From Pholis gunnellus (taxonomy: Eukaryota > Chordata > Actinopteri > Perciformes > Pholidae): a DNA stretch of 64,000 bases. Shown in pieces: positions 24,230 to 34,884 of this stretch. Position numbers and translations under genes: made by a program. The stretch lies in contig OU342823.1 in NCBI GenBank assembly GCA_910591455.2, forward strand, positions 17,383,219 to 17,447,218. Reading direction: 5' to 3'. Under the pieces are notes generated by a model. The model did no database searches, was not told where the DNA came from, and was given only the letters and a program-made list of their open reading frames with translations. Each line of letters starts with the position of its first letter. Positions within the stretch are counted from its first letter, which is position 1.

Positions 24230-24800
24230 ACGTACACCTGAAGGATGCTGTTGTGAAAGCAGACAAACAAGTGACAGTGGGCGCAGGTGCATTTAAAAGA
24301 AAGAAGGGTCGACTGGAAAAATGAAAGAAATGATTTATTTTGCCTAATTGTTACCAAGTCTGTTTTCTGTAATTGATGAAATGGTGTATTTTAGTATTTT
24401 GGCAAGGGGATGCTGTTTACGAAATTGCTATCACAATCTGGCAGTTTTCTTATTCACAACACATGATCCTTATAATGTTACACAGTTTTGCTGGCTGAAT
24501 TAACTTTCTTTTGCTGAGGAATGTTTAGCCACCAGGGCTTGACTTTTAACTTCATATGTCAATTATGTCACCCGTGCCCACGTCTGCCCTTAAGCCTTCC
24601 TTTCTTGGTGACCCAGTGAAAAATCAATTAAAGAAACCGTGACTTGAGGGGCCTCAGGTATAAAAATGTGAAAAAGCCGTGGTCCTGGCAATTAACGGCC
24701 TGACATTTTTACCCAGGTACCATGCAAATCAACTGGCGGAGTGTTTAACGGTGAGGTAGATCATTTCAGAGGGGCTGCAATGCTGTTGTCTGCAGGCGGA
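24230..24800. other. non-coding stretch, no gene recognised
   Basis: No notable open frame, no matched repeat. The part at 24580-24740 (aattaacggcctgac and neighbours) has a conserved-element texture but this is too little to call. Confidence 0.45.
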
Positions 24801-24804
24801 TCAG

Positions 24805-25170
24805 GAGTAAAGCCCAGTTCAGACCAAAGATTGGGAACGAGACGAAACCGTTTGTCAAGTTGCCAGTGGCCGGTTGTACAACGTAAGGCACCACCTGTTT
24901 CAACAGCCAATCAGCTTGTAGCAAAGTCAGCTGGCAAAGTCAGTAACAAACTGCCAGCTGGTCGAAATGGCAGCGCTTTGGGCGGAGGAAAGAGAGGATC
25001 GCCTCATCAATTTGTTTGAGGAACAACAGTGCCTGTTCTATCCGTCTTCTTTCATCCTGTCTTTTCTCTTTGCCAAGTCTCACGCATTGACTGTGACACT
25101 GACGCAACTGACACATTTCTCGTGCAATAGGATAAACTATATGATCCCATAATCTATGATATTTAAACCT
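24805..25170 (+). mobile_element. truncated DNA transposon, probably Harbinger-like
   Basis: The segment opens with 'agttcagaccaaagattggg' followed by 'aacgagacgaaacc', which resembles the terminus of a fish cut-and-paste element as I remember it. It then has a non-coding leader ('cagccaatcagcttgtagc') and the start codon of a MADF-like reading frame at 24967. The right terminus, expected as the reverse complement of the left one, is missing: the sequence runs into the family A repeat at about 25172. The class assignment follows from the MADF-type protein, which accompanies the nuclease gene in Harbinger elements. The nuclease gene itself is absent. Confidence 0.5.
24967..25053 (+). pseudogene. 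5' fragment of a MADF / Myb-SANT-like transposon protein
   Basis: Starting at the ATG at 24967 the frame gives MAALWAEEREDRLINLFEEQ and then QCLFYPSS. The spacing W-x(3)-R-x(2)-L-I-x-L-F-E-E-x-x-x-L-[YF] matches the first helix of the MADF domain (helix-turn-helix family related to Myb/SANT). Full domains run to about 85 residues; here similarity stops after roughly 29, the frame continues as unrelated hydrophobic sequence to a stop near 25150, and the remaining helices are absent. A degraded fragment is therefore more likely than a host gene. DNA binding is the family role; this remnant cannot be functional as seen. Confidence 0.5.
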
Positions 25171-25171
25171 C

Positions 25172-25712
25172 TAACAAGCTCAAGTGCCACCAGGCGGCAA
25201 CTTTCGGGTCTGAACAGTGAAGCGAATGTGGAAGTGCCTTTCTACTGGCCATCAGGTGGCGACTCCTCTGGTTGCAAAAAGACATCAGATTGAATGGAAG
25301 TCTATGAGAAAATGACCCTGTTCTCAATTTATTTATTACCTCAGTAAACATTGTAAACATGAGTTTATGGTCTCAATCACTAGCTTCAAGTCTTCAGTTC
25401 ATTTTGTAAATTATGGTCCATTTAGAGTTAAATAAACGATAAAGCAGAGTATGTTTTAGGGCGTGGCTACCTTGTGATTGACAGGTTGCTACCACGTCGT
25501 TGTTCGGTCTGGAAGTTGTCCGTGTTTTTGTCTTAGAACTTAAACCCTTTCACTGAGTGTTTTCACTTCATGAGAGTTAATATTCAAATTTGGGTTGCCT
25601 TAATAAAATGTCTTACTCAGCATTCAGTTGTACTTAGCTCCACCCTCTTATGTCACTTTTGGTTTCTAAAAACCAAGATGGCGACAGCCAATATGGCACT
25701 AGGCGTGGGGTG
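25172..25712 (+). repeat. interspersed repeat (family A, copy 1)
   Basis: Aligns over most of its length with the reverse complement of 37595-37990. Shared stretches include 'gggtctgaacagtg', 'gtggccatcagg' against 'ctggccatcagg', 'actcctctgg', 'gagaaaatgaccct', 'tttattacctc', 'aaacattgtaaaca', 'agtttatggt', 'tcaagtcttc' and 'aaaaaccaagatggcg'. Copy 1 has roughly 170 bp (about 25440-25630) that copy 2 lacks. No protein-coding capacity and no clear terminal inverted repeats. The family is common in fish as I recall but I cannot name it. Confidence 0.85.
25187..25263 (+). promoter_or_regulatory. two CTCF-like motifs within repeat copy 1
   Basis: CCACCAGGCGGCAA (25187-25200) and TGGCCATCAGGTGGCGAC (25246-25263) each differ at about two positions from the vertebrate CTCF core YGRCCASYAGRKGGCRSY. 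They are in the same orientation about 46 bp apart. In copy 2 the second motif is damaged (ccatcagggtgctac). Whether CTCF binds cannot be told from sequence alone. Confidence 0.35.
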
Positions 25713-25714
25713 GG

Positions 25715-26495
25715 ATCAGAAAGAACAGTCCTGTCTCGTCGCATTGGTGTCAACTGGAAGGCTTCAGAACGTTGCAGACCGGCGCATTGCAAGTAGATTC
25801 AAAGAACTGGGCTGATGAAGCAGCATTACACATGCACATAGACTATGTTGACTGGAACACCATTCATTCTCCTGGAACCAGTGATACTCGTCAGTTAAGG
25901 CCTTGACAAGCACTCCACCTGTCTGGGAGCTAACCTGCTGACATAAGCGCTTCTGACGCCGCTAGTTGTCTGTCAGTCAGGTAGCATCTCCATTAGAGGT
26001 GTTGATGGCAGACCTTACTGTCACTGTCATCTGATTAATGTAAAAAAAACCCTGACTATCGCCTCACATGTCTGCCGGCCTTTCAGCTGGCATTCATTCA
26101 TAACTTACCTTTTCAGCATGCGGCCTTGTTTACTGGGAACATTGTTTGTTATTTTTCCGCTGAGGTGAAATGATTTCTGAGAGAGCGTGACACTGGAGAG
26201 GGATCTGCCATACAAATACCCATACCGCTTTATATTCTCTTGATGCTGGTGCCGTAACGTCTCCCGGTGTTTTGGAGTCGGCGCAGTGAGTGATGTAAAC
26301 GGTACTGTAAACAAATGTATCATGACAAGAGGGTCAACATTCGACTGCAGCGCTGGCAGCCGAGGCAGTAGGAAGAAATTACTCCTGATTGATATTTTGC
26401 CTCTTGTCACTAGAGCAATTTCAACCTGAGCAGACGGACAGGATTGAAAGTTCCCCCTGCAGAGCTCCTGTGTTTTGCTTCACTGCTATGTAAAT
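25715..26495. other. non-coding stretch, no gene recognised
   Basis: An 101-codon minus frame (26105-26410) shows no domain. The segment 25960-26100 is repeat-free. Nothing else supportable. Confidence 0.45.
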
Positions 26496-26499
26496 AACT

Positions 26500-26765
26500 T
26501 GCGCGTGTGTAACATTTTAATGAAGGTTTCGGTAGATGTCTTGGCTAAGCGGGTCACCTGTAGTAAATCTTTGCGCGATAGGTTGTGCGTAATTACTAAA
26601 CTTTGTTTAATCTGAAGCTTACTGTTTGGCATGCTAATTCGCCGTCATGCTTGGCATGTAAATATCAGCTAAATGTCACATTCATTAGGGGATAGCCGTC
26701 TGGATGCGGGACAACCCTTCTTTCCGCCTTTGCAGTGGATGCAGATGAGTGAGCACGCTACTGCC
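26500..26765. other. candidate conserved non-coding element
   Basis: Unique, frame-less sequence with AT-core motifs (gcgtaattactaaac, catgctaattcgcc, cattaggggatagcc) and repeated 'ggcatg' words around 26630-26660. Call by texture only. Confidence 0.28.
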
Positions 26766-26769
26766 TGGA

Positions 26770-28555
26770 GGCCAGGGTGGGTGAGAAGGGCGACGGGGAT
26801 CCCCAAATTGGGGTTGTCCTCAGAGACCACAGCCTTCTGGATGTATGTGTGTGTGTGTGTGTCCATTCGGGGATGTACAAATGCGTGTGTGCTGGCATCA
26901 AATCCATTATGCCTGTTTTTTTCCCTCTCCCCCTTTCCCTCTGCCTTGTGCTGCTAATGAACAATGACTTGATTGTTGACTGCGGTGTGAAATGTCAGCT
27001 GTCTGTTTGTCTGTATGTGACATGTGTCATTTTGACGGGAGCGTTTTTTTCCGCCATCCATTCGTTTTTTTTGTGAAGGTTTGTTTATGTGTTCTCTCGA
27101 CGCGGCAGCTCTCCTCAGCAGGAACCATTAAGAAAACTCACAGATCAATCCCATTTCTCAAGCTGTGCTGCTGACGTGTACAGCATTCGGCCCAATTATT
27201 GCCGTTTCCATTGTAGTGATGGATTGCACATGTGCATATTTATATTTTTCAAATGCCCTTTGCACAGTGGAGGGGAAAATTCCGCTTGTCCATCACCGAA
27301 TCCGTCCACTTTATGTCAGCTGAATTAACTACGTGAGCTATCATCACAGTGACCTCCCTGTGCTCTGGGGAGCGGCAAAACTCAAGTTTGGCTCAGTTCA
27401 ATACGGTGAACTTTTTGAGTATCGACAGCAGTACGTAGAAGGTCAACCAGATGGCCAACACCTTCCTACTTCCTGTTCTCGACATTATCCATCCCAGGAA
27501 CCTCGAAGCTCTCTCGAAGCTCCCTATGGTTTTGTGTTGATTCTGACTGGCAGACCTGCAGCTTTGGCCTCCCCCCCCCCTCCAGGCAAAGTAGGGAGTG
27601 TGTGTGTGTGTTTGGCAATTACCAGGAGGCGGTGGTGTAGATGTGGGTGCTGCCCCTGATAATTAGCTAAATAGCATTCAAATAGTGGACCGCGCCATCT
27701 GTCCAAAGGGGTGGGGCACAGAAAAGGTCTCGCACATTTTTAATGAGGTTTAATATTCACACAGAGCAATAATAGGACTGCACAGCGTGACTCAAACAGT
27801 TGCATTTTTGCGAGAATGTATTCGGAAACGCTGCCAATCATTCTGCTACTTTCCAATTGTTTATTTTTGTCCCCTCTCATTCCTCTCTTTTCCGCTGAAT
27901 TAGTCATAAATATCACAGCATACACAAACACGTGTAGGCCTACCTGTATGTGATTGGTTCTGAGGGGCATTCCACTGCTTTCACACAGAAAGGTCAGCAC
28001 TTGTCACTGGGAGTACTACTCAGCCTGGGTAAACAGCTGTATAATGTCAAGTATGAGAAAATAACCCTGTCATAAAGGTTATCTCAGCTTGGGCTTGGAC
28101 ACAACAAAGTGATCACAACAAAATCCTGCATTACAAACTAGTCATGTGGAGTTTGGAAGGCACGGGCATTGCTTGGGCATTTAACTGGCAGGGTTGGTCT
28201 GACGAAAGAGTTGTTAGCGCCACACTTTGTTTACAAGTCGAGATATCTTTGCTGCTATAATTTTACCTATTCTCTATTATTGAATGTGTCCGTTGTGATA
28301 ATACATTACTGGAGAACCCATTTGATTTACATGCAAAAAAAAAATGCAAAAACAAAATGATTAACACAAGTTTATATCCATGTATCGTGTGCGCTGCATC
28401 AACAGTGCATCTTTAGCTGTTCATCTCTTTGATGCCTCATGGCAGGGTTGTAAAGCTCTGGATCGCGGGTCAAGTTATTGGCCACCGCAACGTGACATCG
28501 GGTTGCGTTTCTCCAAAAGAAACCTTTTTGCCTTTGGCTGCTGGATTTTTATTTT
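26770..28555. other. non-coding stretch, no gene recognised
   Basis: Holds a short GT run at 26845-26862 and another at 27597-27612, a C9-10 run near 27571, and an A10 run near 28336. Frames up to 108 codons (27333-27659) have no domain. Confidence 0.45.
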
Positions 28556-28559
28556 TCAG

Positions 28560-28800
28560 CACACCCTGCGGCCCCCTTAGTTAAAGTTTGAAGGCACTGC
28601 CCACATTCAATGTTAGCATGCTAAAATTTGCCAAATAGCGCGAAACACCAGGTTCAGCAACGGTCGATGTAATTAGTTTTGGACAAATTTGACAAATTTG
28701 ACCTCATGATGGCGCTAGTTGTAAAGTCAGGGTGTCACCCAAGCTATTACAAATCTTATTGACGGGACGACAGTTGTTACATATTATATAAGTGGCAGAC
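28560..28800 (+). repeat. interspersed repeat (family B, copy 2)
   Basis: Contains 'aatgttagcatgctaaaatt', 'gccaaatagcgc', 'acctcatgatggcgctagtt' and 'gtcagggtgtcacccaagct', the reverse-strand wording of the repeat at 22930-23312, so it lies in opposite orientation to that copy. It carries an internal tandem 'gacaaattt' duplication (28682-28699). No coding remnant. Confidence 0.7.
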
Positions 28801-28804
28801 AAAT

Positions 28805-30335
28805 ACCATAAACAAAAAAAATAAATAAATACCACCCTTCTGCCTCTTCTTCCACATCCAGCTGCCCTTTTCTTCATGATTAAATAGCCGCATAGTTTAG
28901 ATTCTGTGAAGTCTTGCCCCCAACGATTTGCTTCAAAATGAAATGCTTCACATCAGAAGAGTAATGGTCCCATTTCAGGGAGCTTCTTTTTCTTTAAATG
29001 TTATGTCCTTCTACAAAAATAAGCCCACCCTGATAGTGTATCCAGTGTTCAGCCATCTCCACTCTTCTGCACACAACTACCACCACTGTTAGGGTTTGGA
29101 GAGGAGCTGCTGGGTGCTGCTGCTGCAACTAATGTGTCACATCCACATGTTCCAGGTATCTGCTGTCCAGGCTGCAGGGCAGCTGACCTGTACACCGCTG
29201 GCTGTGCATGTCAGATCTCCAACTGCAGAAAATAATTTCAGCTGCCGGTTGGCTCGACCTGGGCGTTCATCAGTACCAGATCCAAACACGAAGCCATTAG
29301 CAAGTTGAAAATACAAAATTGCACAATGCCATAGCCAGTAGAGGAAATGCAGAAATGCTCTTAATGGATCATTAAATGCAGCAAAATCAAAACTTTGAAG
29401 TTCCATTATATTTTCTCAATACCTCGCTCACTTTACTTGATGTATTGTGTTTCATTGTCACACAATAATGCAGCTTTTGCCCTCTGTGAGCCTCCATACT
29501 GAGACGTGAGGTGATTGCAATTGGTGGGAGCTTCTGATGACGTGGGCAGCCTGAAGCAGAGGAAAATGCCTGCACCATACAGCCAGAAGTAGAAGAAAAT
29601 GCCAACCTTGCATAAACCGCTGTGTCTACAAAAACTTAAACCAATTTTGTAAACAACCGGAGGCGTGGAGGATGGACTGGTTGGACAGGGAGGGCAAAGC
29701 GACGCCAATCGTTCGCTGTGGGGCCAGCAATCAGTTTCAAAAGTGCTTTTCAATAGTTAAGACAGATGAGAGTGGCTCTACTCTCTGAAACAAATATTTA
29801 ATGTTTATATTTAGCTTACTTTACAGAGAACCAAGTGTGTGCAGTCATACCTCATGCAAAATGGCCCGTCGATGGCTGCAGCGCTTTCTCCACTCGTAGA
29901 TTGTCTCTTTAAGCACATAAGGCAGCGTATCGATCACGTATATTGAGGTCGGTCACGGGCCAGCCATTAGTGAGCACGGGCTCAAGCTGAACATGAGGAG
30001 ATGGGTGGGTGAGCATTAGCTACTGGCTTTTTAATAATAAAACCAGTGGGCTCTCATTTTTAACCACTCGTGGAGGGGCGTTGTTGATTGATTTCATTCT
30101 TCAGCTAGAAATATTGATAGGCTTCACGCTCCTTGTTGTGTAAAATCAATGACAGGAGTCATGAATAAGGAGGGATGGAGAACGAGATGGAGAGAAAGAT
30201 GAAAAAGAGGTTTTGTTATGTACAGAAACCACTGGTGTTACACTGGACAGCAATACAATTCAAGGTGGGAGGGCTGGAGTGGCAGAGATGGTGTGATTTC
30301 CTCACACAATGGCCTGTGTCCTGTCCTTTCCTTGG
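28805..30335. other. non-coding stretch, no gene recognised
   Basis: Includes an AAAT-rich patch at about 28812-28835. Frames at 29096-29308 (plus), 29137-29406 and 29433-29753 (minus) overlap and show no domain. The 29860-30110 part has a conserved-element texture (gcgtatcgatcacg, ggctttttaataataaaacc) but no stronger support. Confidence 0.45.
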
Positions 30336-30340
30336 CATTA

Positions 30341-30772
30341 GAAAAGGAAGAAAGGGGAGGAAAGGAAGGAGAGGAAAGGAGAGGACTGCAATGAAAAGAA
30401 AAGGGAAGGACCGAAGAGGAAAGGAAAGGAACAAAATGGAGAGGAAAGGAAAGGCAGCCAAAAATATAAAAATGAAACAAAAGGAGACGAAATGAAAAGA
30501 GATGAAGGGAAGGAAAAAGAAAAAGACAGGAATCAAATGAAAAGGATTGAAAGGAAGAATAGGGAAGGAAAAGATTAGAGAATATAGAATAGGAAAAGAA
30601 AAGAAGAAAGGCTGAGGGCCGAAAGGGGAGAAAAAAGGAGAGGAAAAAAAGATAGGAATAGGTCAGGAAAGGTAAGTGAAAAGAGGAGGGAGAAAAAGAT
30701 AGGAAAGAAAAGTCAGAAAATATGAAAGAAACTAAGAGAAAGAGAGAAAGAAAGGAAAGGGAAGGAATTGGA
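30341..30772 (+). repeat. long polypurine tract (AAAGG/GAAAG-type)
   Basis: About 430 bp in which the plus strand is almost entirely A and G, built of irregular GGAAA, GAAAG and AAAGGA units with only scattered pyrimidines. The apparent 183-codon minus-strand frame (Ser/Phe/Leu-rich) and the Lys/Glu/Arg-rich plus-strand frame are artefacts of this composition. Mirror-symmetric purine tracts of this length can form triplex (H-) DNA and stall replication. Confidence 0.92.
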
Positions 30773-30894
30773 ATTTGTAACAAGGGCACTTGAAAACATC
30801 ACTGGGGAGCATGAAACATAAAGAGTGCGGTCCGACAGACTGATTACTTGAGAGTGACCCCTCAGGCTTCACAGGCCGAGGTCCACTGCATGTT

Positions 30895-31025
30895 GTTCTC
30901 CCCGCAGACGGGGCTCCGCGGCTCTGATGACACAGCCAGCCGAGTCCCGCGGACCGAAGGGGGGCCCGCGGAGCGACGACGGGCCACGCCAGAGCTAATT
31001 ACCCCTCCGAGACGCGAGGAGAATC
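30895..31025. other. CpG-dense patch with inverted repeat
   Basis: I count about 17 CpG dinucleotides in roughly 125 bp, far above the surrounding sequence. GCTCCGCGG (30913-30921) and CCGCGGAGC (30966-30974) are perfect inverted repeats 44 bp apart, with another ccgcgg between them. The patch is shorter than a standard CpG island. It ends in gagctaattacccc, a homeodomain-type core. Possible roles are an unmethylated regulatory core or a promoter of an unseen transcript. Confidence 0.5.
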
Positions 31026-31099
31026 ACTCAGCTGTGTCTCTCACGCACATACACAGAGAGAGCACAGATTAATCCTATTCCCCCTCGTCTCTGGTGACA

Positions 31100-31420
31100 G
31101 AGACTTTCTAATGAATCAAGAGAGGTTTTTGAAGCATGTTGGAGATTTTACTTTCAAATGAAATTGAAGAGGGAGAGTGAAAGGCACATTTTTTTTTTCC
31201 CCTAGTCAATCAATGACAAAAGCTTATTTGGATTGACCCACCCCCGGAGTGATTTTGGTTGAAGATTCAAACACGCTGATGCGCTGACACATTCCATCAT
31301 CTCATTTGTATGCCTGCTTTGCCGATGTTTGTCTGATTTGAAATCTGCGAGAGAGCTGAGGCGATCAATGCAGTTCACTGGTAACGGCACCTGCTACGAC
31401 TCGGCTAAATAATTGGACCG
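31100..31420. other. candidate conserved non-coding element
   Basis: Unique sequence with 'cacgctgatgcgctgacaca', 'catcatctcatttgtatgcc' and 'cggctaaataattgg'. It is free of simple repeats apart from one T9 run at 31190-31198, and has no good splice sites. The adjacency to the CpG-dense patch strengthens the idea of a regulatory block. Texture-based call. Confidence 0.33.
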
Positions 31421-31424
31421 ACAC

Positions 31425-33240
31425 TTTTCCTCTCCAGTGTGATGGAACATCGAGAGATGACAGACGTTCGCCTCGATAAGTGTCGCATTGGCACATCCAC
31501 ATGAATGATCCCGACCATCTGCAGCTATCTGCTGCCTTGATGTCTCAGCACTCAAGACAGTTGGAGGAACTGCTCCGGGGTTTTCGGGGTTCCCGAAAGT
31601 ATAAGTCCTGTTCATTTTCTGTACGTGACTACCAGGAGCATGGACAAGGCCTGCATTGAAATTCAGGTGAATGAACAATACCAAAATGAATAACTGCATT
31701 AGAAAATATCTGGATCTTTTATGAATTGTCAAAGGTACAAAAAGTCAACAGGAAATCCCAAACTCTACCCCGACAAGAAACGTTTGACAACAAACATGTT
31801 AGTTCCCCGAAGACCAAAGATTACACATTTTTCAAATCTGATCAAAGGCTCAGCAGTTATTATAGGTTCACTTTTGAGCTTCAGGGTCAATTTTGGATGG
31901 ATACAGAAACTATGGTGCAGTACTCCAGTTATGAATTTGCCATAGATATGATTTGCAGACTTGGGTTTCTTCCATTTCAATGGCGACTGAAGCTAAACCA
32001 TCCAGCATCCCAAAGCGATGGGGAAAAAAGGTGAATGATCAGGAATAAGTCAAAAATTCTCCCTTTTTTTTTTACTGTAGTTACTTTCTGTAGTGTCTTC
32101 TTCTTTATTTGTTCAAAATTTAAAGTGTTAACCCATTGCACAATTTACAATCGGTGTTTAAAAAAAAACTTACAAAAGTAGTGTTAATGGAATGCCATCG
32201 TTTTGCCAATCCAATCCAATCTCCTAATCCAATACTCCTCCTTTAATTAGATGCCAAAATGACAGTTATGTGACACTGCAGTCAACAATGACACAAAAAG
32301 ATGACGACTCATCACTTTGAAATCTCTATTCACTGCTCCTATAGAGTATTATTCTACTGTCGAGTGTCTATTATGTAATGGATTGTCAATGAGTGAATGG
32401 GGCAGCTTGTGAATCCAAGCCAGTGCCTTTTCTTGTTTCAAGTCTGAACATTGTTCTTTGTGGATTATTTGAACAGCAACTCTTAAATTGGAGCCCGACC
32501 CTTTTTAATAGAAAATAATCACAGTTCAGCACCAGACAACACCACCACTCACAGTGTGGATTAGATGGCTTGTCAGTTGCAAAACTGTTGGTGCAACATC
32601 TGTGAAGTTATGGGCCCCCAGGGGTGTGTGCCTAGAATGATGAGCACCGTGCGTGTCATCATCATGCTTTCTCCCGAGGCTCCCATGGGTGTCCTTCCCC
32701 AAAGGCAACACTCTCCCTGATGAGCCGGCAACAGAACAATAACCAGCTACATGACGGTTGTGACGGGATAGAGGCTTTACAGTGTTAACCGTGTGAGCCT
32801 GCCGCTCTTTATTTTAAGTCAGTGTTGAGTTTTCACAGTCTACTTTTCTGTATTCCCCATTGTGTGGGCTATCACTATTCATCTGTCATTTCAGGATGCT
32901 GGAAATGTCAATGACATGCAGCAGCTGGGGGGAAGGCTGTAGCGTGATACAGCTCAAAACTGGCACATCATGGGACACATCACAAATTGAACCCCACATT
33001 TACTCTGAGCTAGCAGCACATATGTGTGGATGTAGGGGGAGGGGCTCCGGCAGTTTCTCCATGATTTATTATAGCCTTTCAGAAAGTAAAATGTGTGTGT
33101 GTGGTGGTGGAGGTGGGGGGGTGCTGGACCTCTTTGATCTCTCCTCCTACAATCCCCACATAACTTCCTCTCAGCTCTATTTTTCTACAAATGTCTTTTC
33201 TACACAGCGACATTTCAGCCACATCAGCCCAAGCCAAGTG
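31425..33240. other. non-coding stretch, no gene recognised
   Basis: The 31726-32034 plus frame (102 codons) and 31394-31732 minus frame (112 codons) show no domain. A 'ccaatccaatccaatc' tandem lies at about 32205-32222. A GT/GGT-rich patch sits at 33090-33125. The rest is featureless. Confidence 0.45.
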
Positions 33241-33245
33241 TGTTG

Positions 33246-33246
<1 letters not shown>

Positions 33247-33295
<49 letters not shown>
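33247..33295. repeat. (TG)n microsatellite, 49 bp
   Basis: An uninterrupted TG run. Confidence 0.97.
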
Positions 33296-33297
<2 letters not shown>

Positions 33298-33439
33298 CTT
33301 ATCCAGAGCCCCAGTGGGCCATCTATCTGAGGCGGCCACGCCGTGGGAGGTAGTGTGCCTCCCTGACCACACAGGTGTGAATGGATTCCTGTCTTTATTT
33401 CATTTAACACTCAGGTCCCCCGGCGGAGACGCGGTTATA

Positions 33440-33790
33440 AAAAGAGACTAATAATAAAGAAGCTGACAGAAGGTGGGAACGATACTTCCTTTCCCGTGTC
33501 CGCTGCAATAAATGGGAGCGTGCTGTTAATGGCTAATGGCGCGAGACACCTGACAACGAGAAGGATTTCCAACGCACCTACAAATGGTTGCATCTCAACA
33601 CTTATCCCCCCTCCCCCCCCTTCCCATTTCCGTTTCGATACACGCATGACTTACCACCTCCGTATTTCATTATTCCTCGAATGAGGCCGAGCCCGATCAA
33701 GCCTGCTGCGAGAGACGCTTAATTTTACATTTGGCCTTTTTTTTTATTAATAGCATACCTGAGAGTCATGAAGCTCGGGCATCTTAATTG
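33440..33790. other. candidate conserved non-coding element
   Basis: Contains 'gagactaataataaag', 'ctgttaatggctaatggcgc', 'gcctttttttttattaatag' and 'catcttaattgaaaaac'. Homeodomain-type cores are frequent, and the block lacks a credible coding frame. A C-rich run lies at 33606-33620. Texture-based call. Confidence 0.35.
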
Positions 33791-33794
33791 AAAA

Positions 33795-34440
33795 ACTAAA
33801 ATATGATGTGCGTGCACATCCTGGGGCCTGTCCAAATCACGGCTAATGAGACCCTTGTAAAGCCAGGGAGCTTGAAATGGTCTGAGAGCCAGAGTGGGTT
33901 TCAGGTCAATTCCCGCCTCCTGATACCCTCCTCTTCACCTGTGTGTGGTGCCCTCTCCTGCAATTACACCCCCCTTGCCCAGTCATTTCTCTCCCAGCAC
34001 TTTTTATTGCAAGACAAACAGCAATAAAGCCAAGGTAACCATGGATACATGACGGCCACATCACTTCTTTTTTTTTTTTTCCTTTCTCTTCCCAATGCTA
34101 TTGAAACATCCCTCTTTTGAATTTAAGTGGTAGGAGTCTCTTATTTCTCCCTGGTTCCTCAAGGTTATGATTGATGTGTGGGAAGGAAACAATGCTGCGT
34201 GGGCTTTAACAGATTTTTTTTTTAAAAAGAAGAGAAAGCACCAAGGTGATGCCGGGGAAGTTAAGGAGGAAAACAGTGATTTTTAAGCCTTGACTTTTTA
34301 CATTTCTTTTCAACAGAATGTGTAATCACAAGAGAAAGAAACAGCCGCGTTTCAGTCTGCCGCCCTGATTGACGGAACGTCTAATCTCGTGATGGAGCTA
34401 ATGAACACATCAGCTAATTAGAAGCACAGGGAGTGTGCTT
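33795..34440. other. candidate conserved non-coding block
   Basis: Two parts stand out: 33815-33905 ('atcacggctaatgagaccct', 'gggagcttgaaatggtctga') and 34355-34435 ('ccgccctgattgacggaacg', 'cagctaattagaagcacagg'). T-rich runs lie between them (34068-34080, 34213-34223). No gene recognised. Confidence 0.33.
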
Positions 34441-34446
34441 TTACGT

Positions 34447-34463
34447 GCACACACACACACACA
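34447..34463. repeat. (CA)n microsatellite, short
   Basis: About eight CA units, directly beside the candidate conserved block. Confidence 0.85.
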
Positions 34464-34710
34464 ACTAAAAATACCACACGCCCTTTAATCCTCCCAAACG
34501 CGGCCAGCTATCCGTCTTTGTTTCTCCCTCTATCTCCTCTGCACACCTATAGGTTATCATGTGTTTTCTCTGGTCCTCCTAGCTCACAGTAATTGTCATT
34601 GCCATGTCAACATTGCGGGTTGCTGTTGCCCAAACGGCGAGGGATTGAATCCCACGTCTCTAAAGGTAATTTGATATTTTTGGATTCCGCATTTTCACAG
34701 ACTCTTGACA

Positions 34711-34880
34711 CAAGCAGAGGAAAGGTGAAAGAAAAAAAGTGAGAAGAGGAGAGGGAGCGAGGAGGAGAGTAGGAGGCGCGGGAACAAAAGTGCGGGAGAG
34801 GAGGAACAAAATAAAATAAAAGAATATAAAAAGGTGAGGAGAATTGAGATAGGAAAGGTGAGAGGAAAAACAAAAAAGAT
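34711..34880 (+). repeat. purine-rich tract (GAGGA/AAAG type)
   Basis: About 170 bp mostly of A and G on the plus strand, with a few pyrimidines. It explains the Phe/Leu/Ser-rich minus-strand frames (34607-34873, 34695-34970). Confidence 0.85.
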
Positions 34881-34884
34881 GGTT

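Noticed and set aside
30175..30789. 183-codon Ser/Phe/Leu-rich minus frame and 106-codon Lys/Arg-rich plus frame
   Set aside because: The purine tract suppresses stop codons on the pyrimidine strand; composition alone explains both frames.
34600..34680. GGGATTCAATCCC as a possible tRNA B-box
   Set aside because: No A-box or cloverleaf arms occur at the required distance on the same strand.
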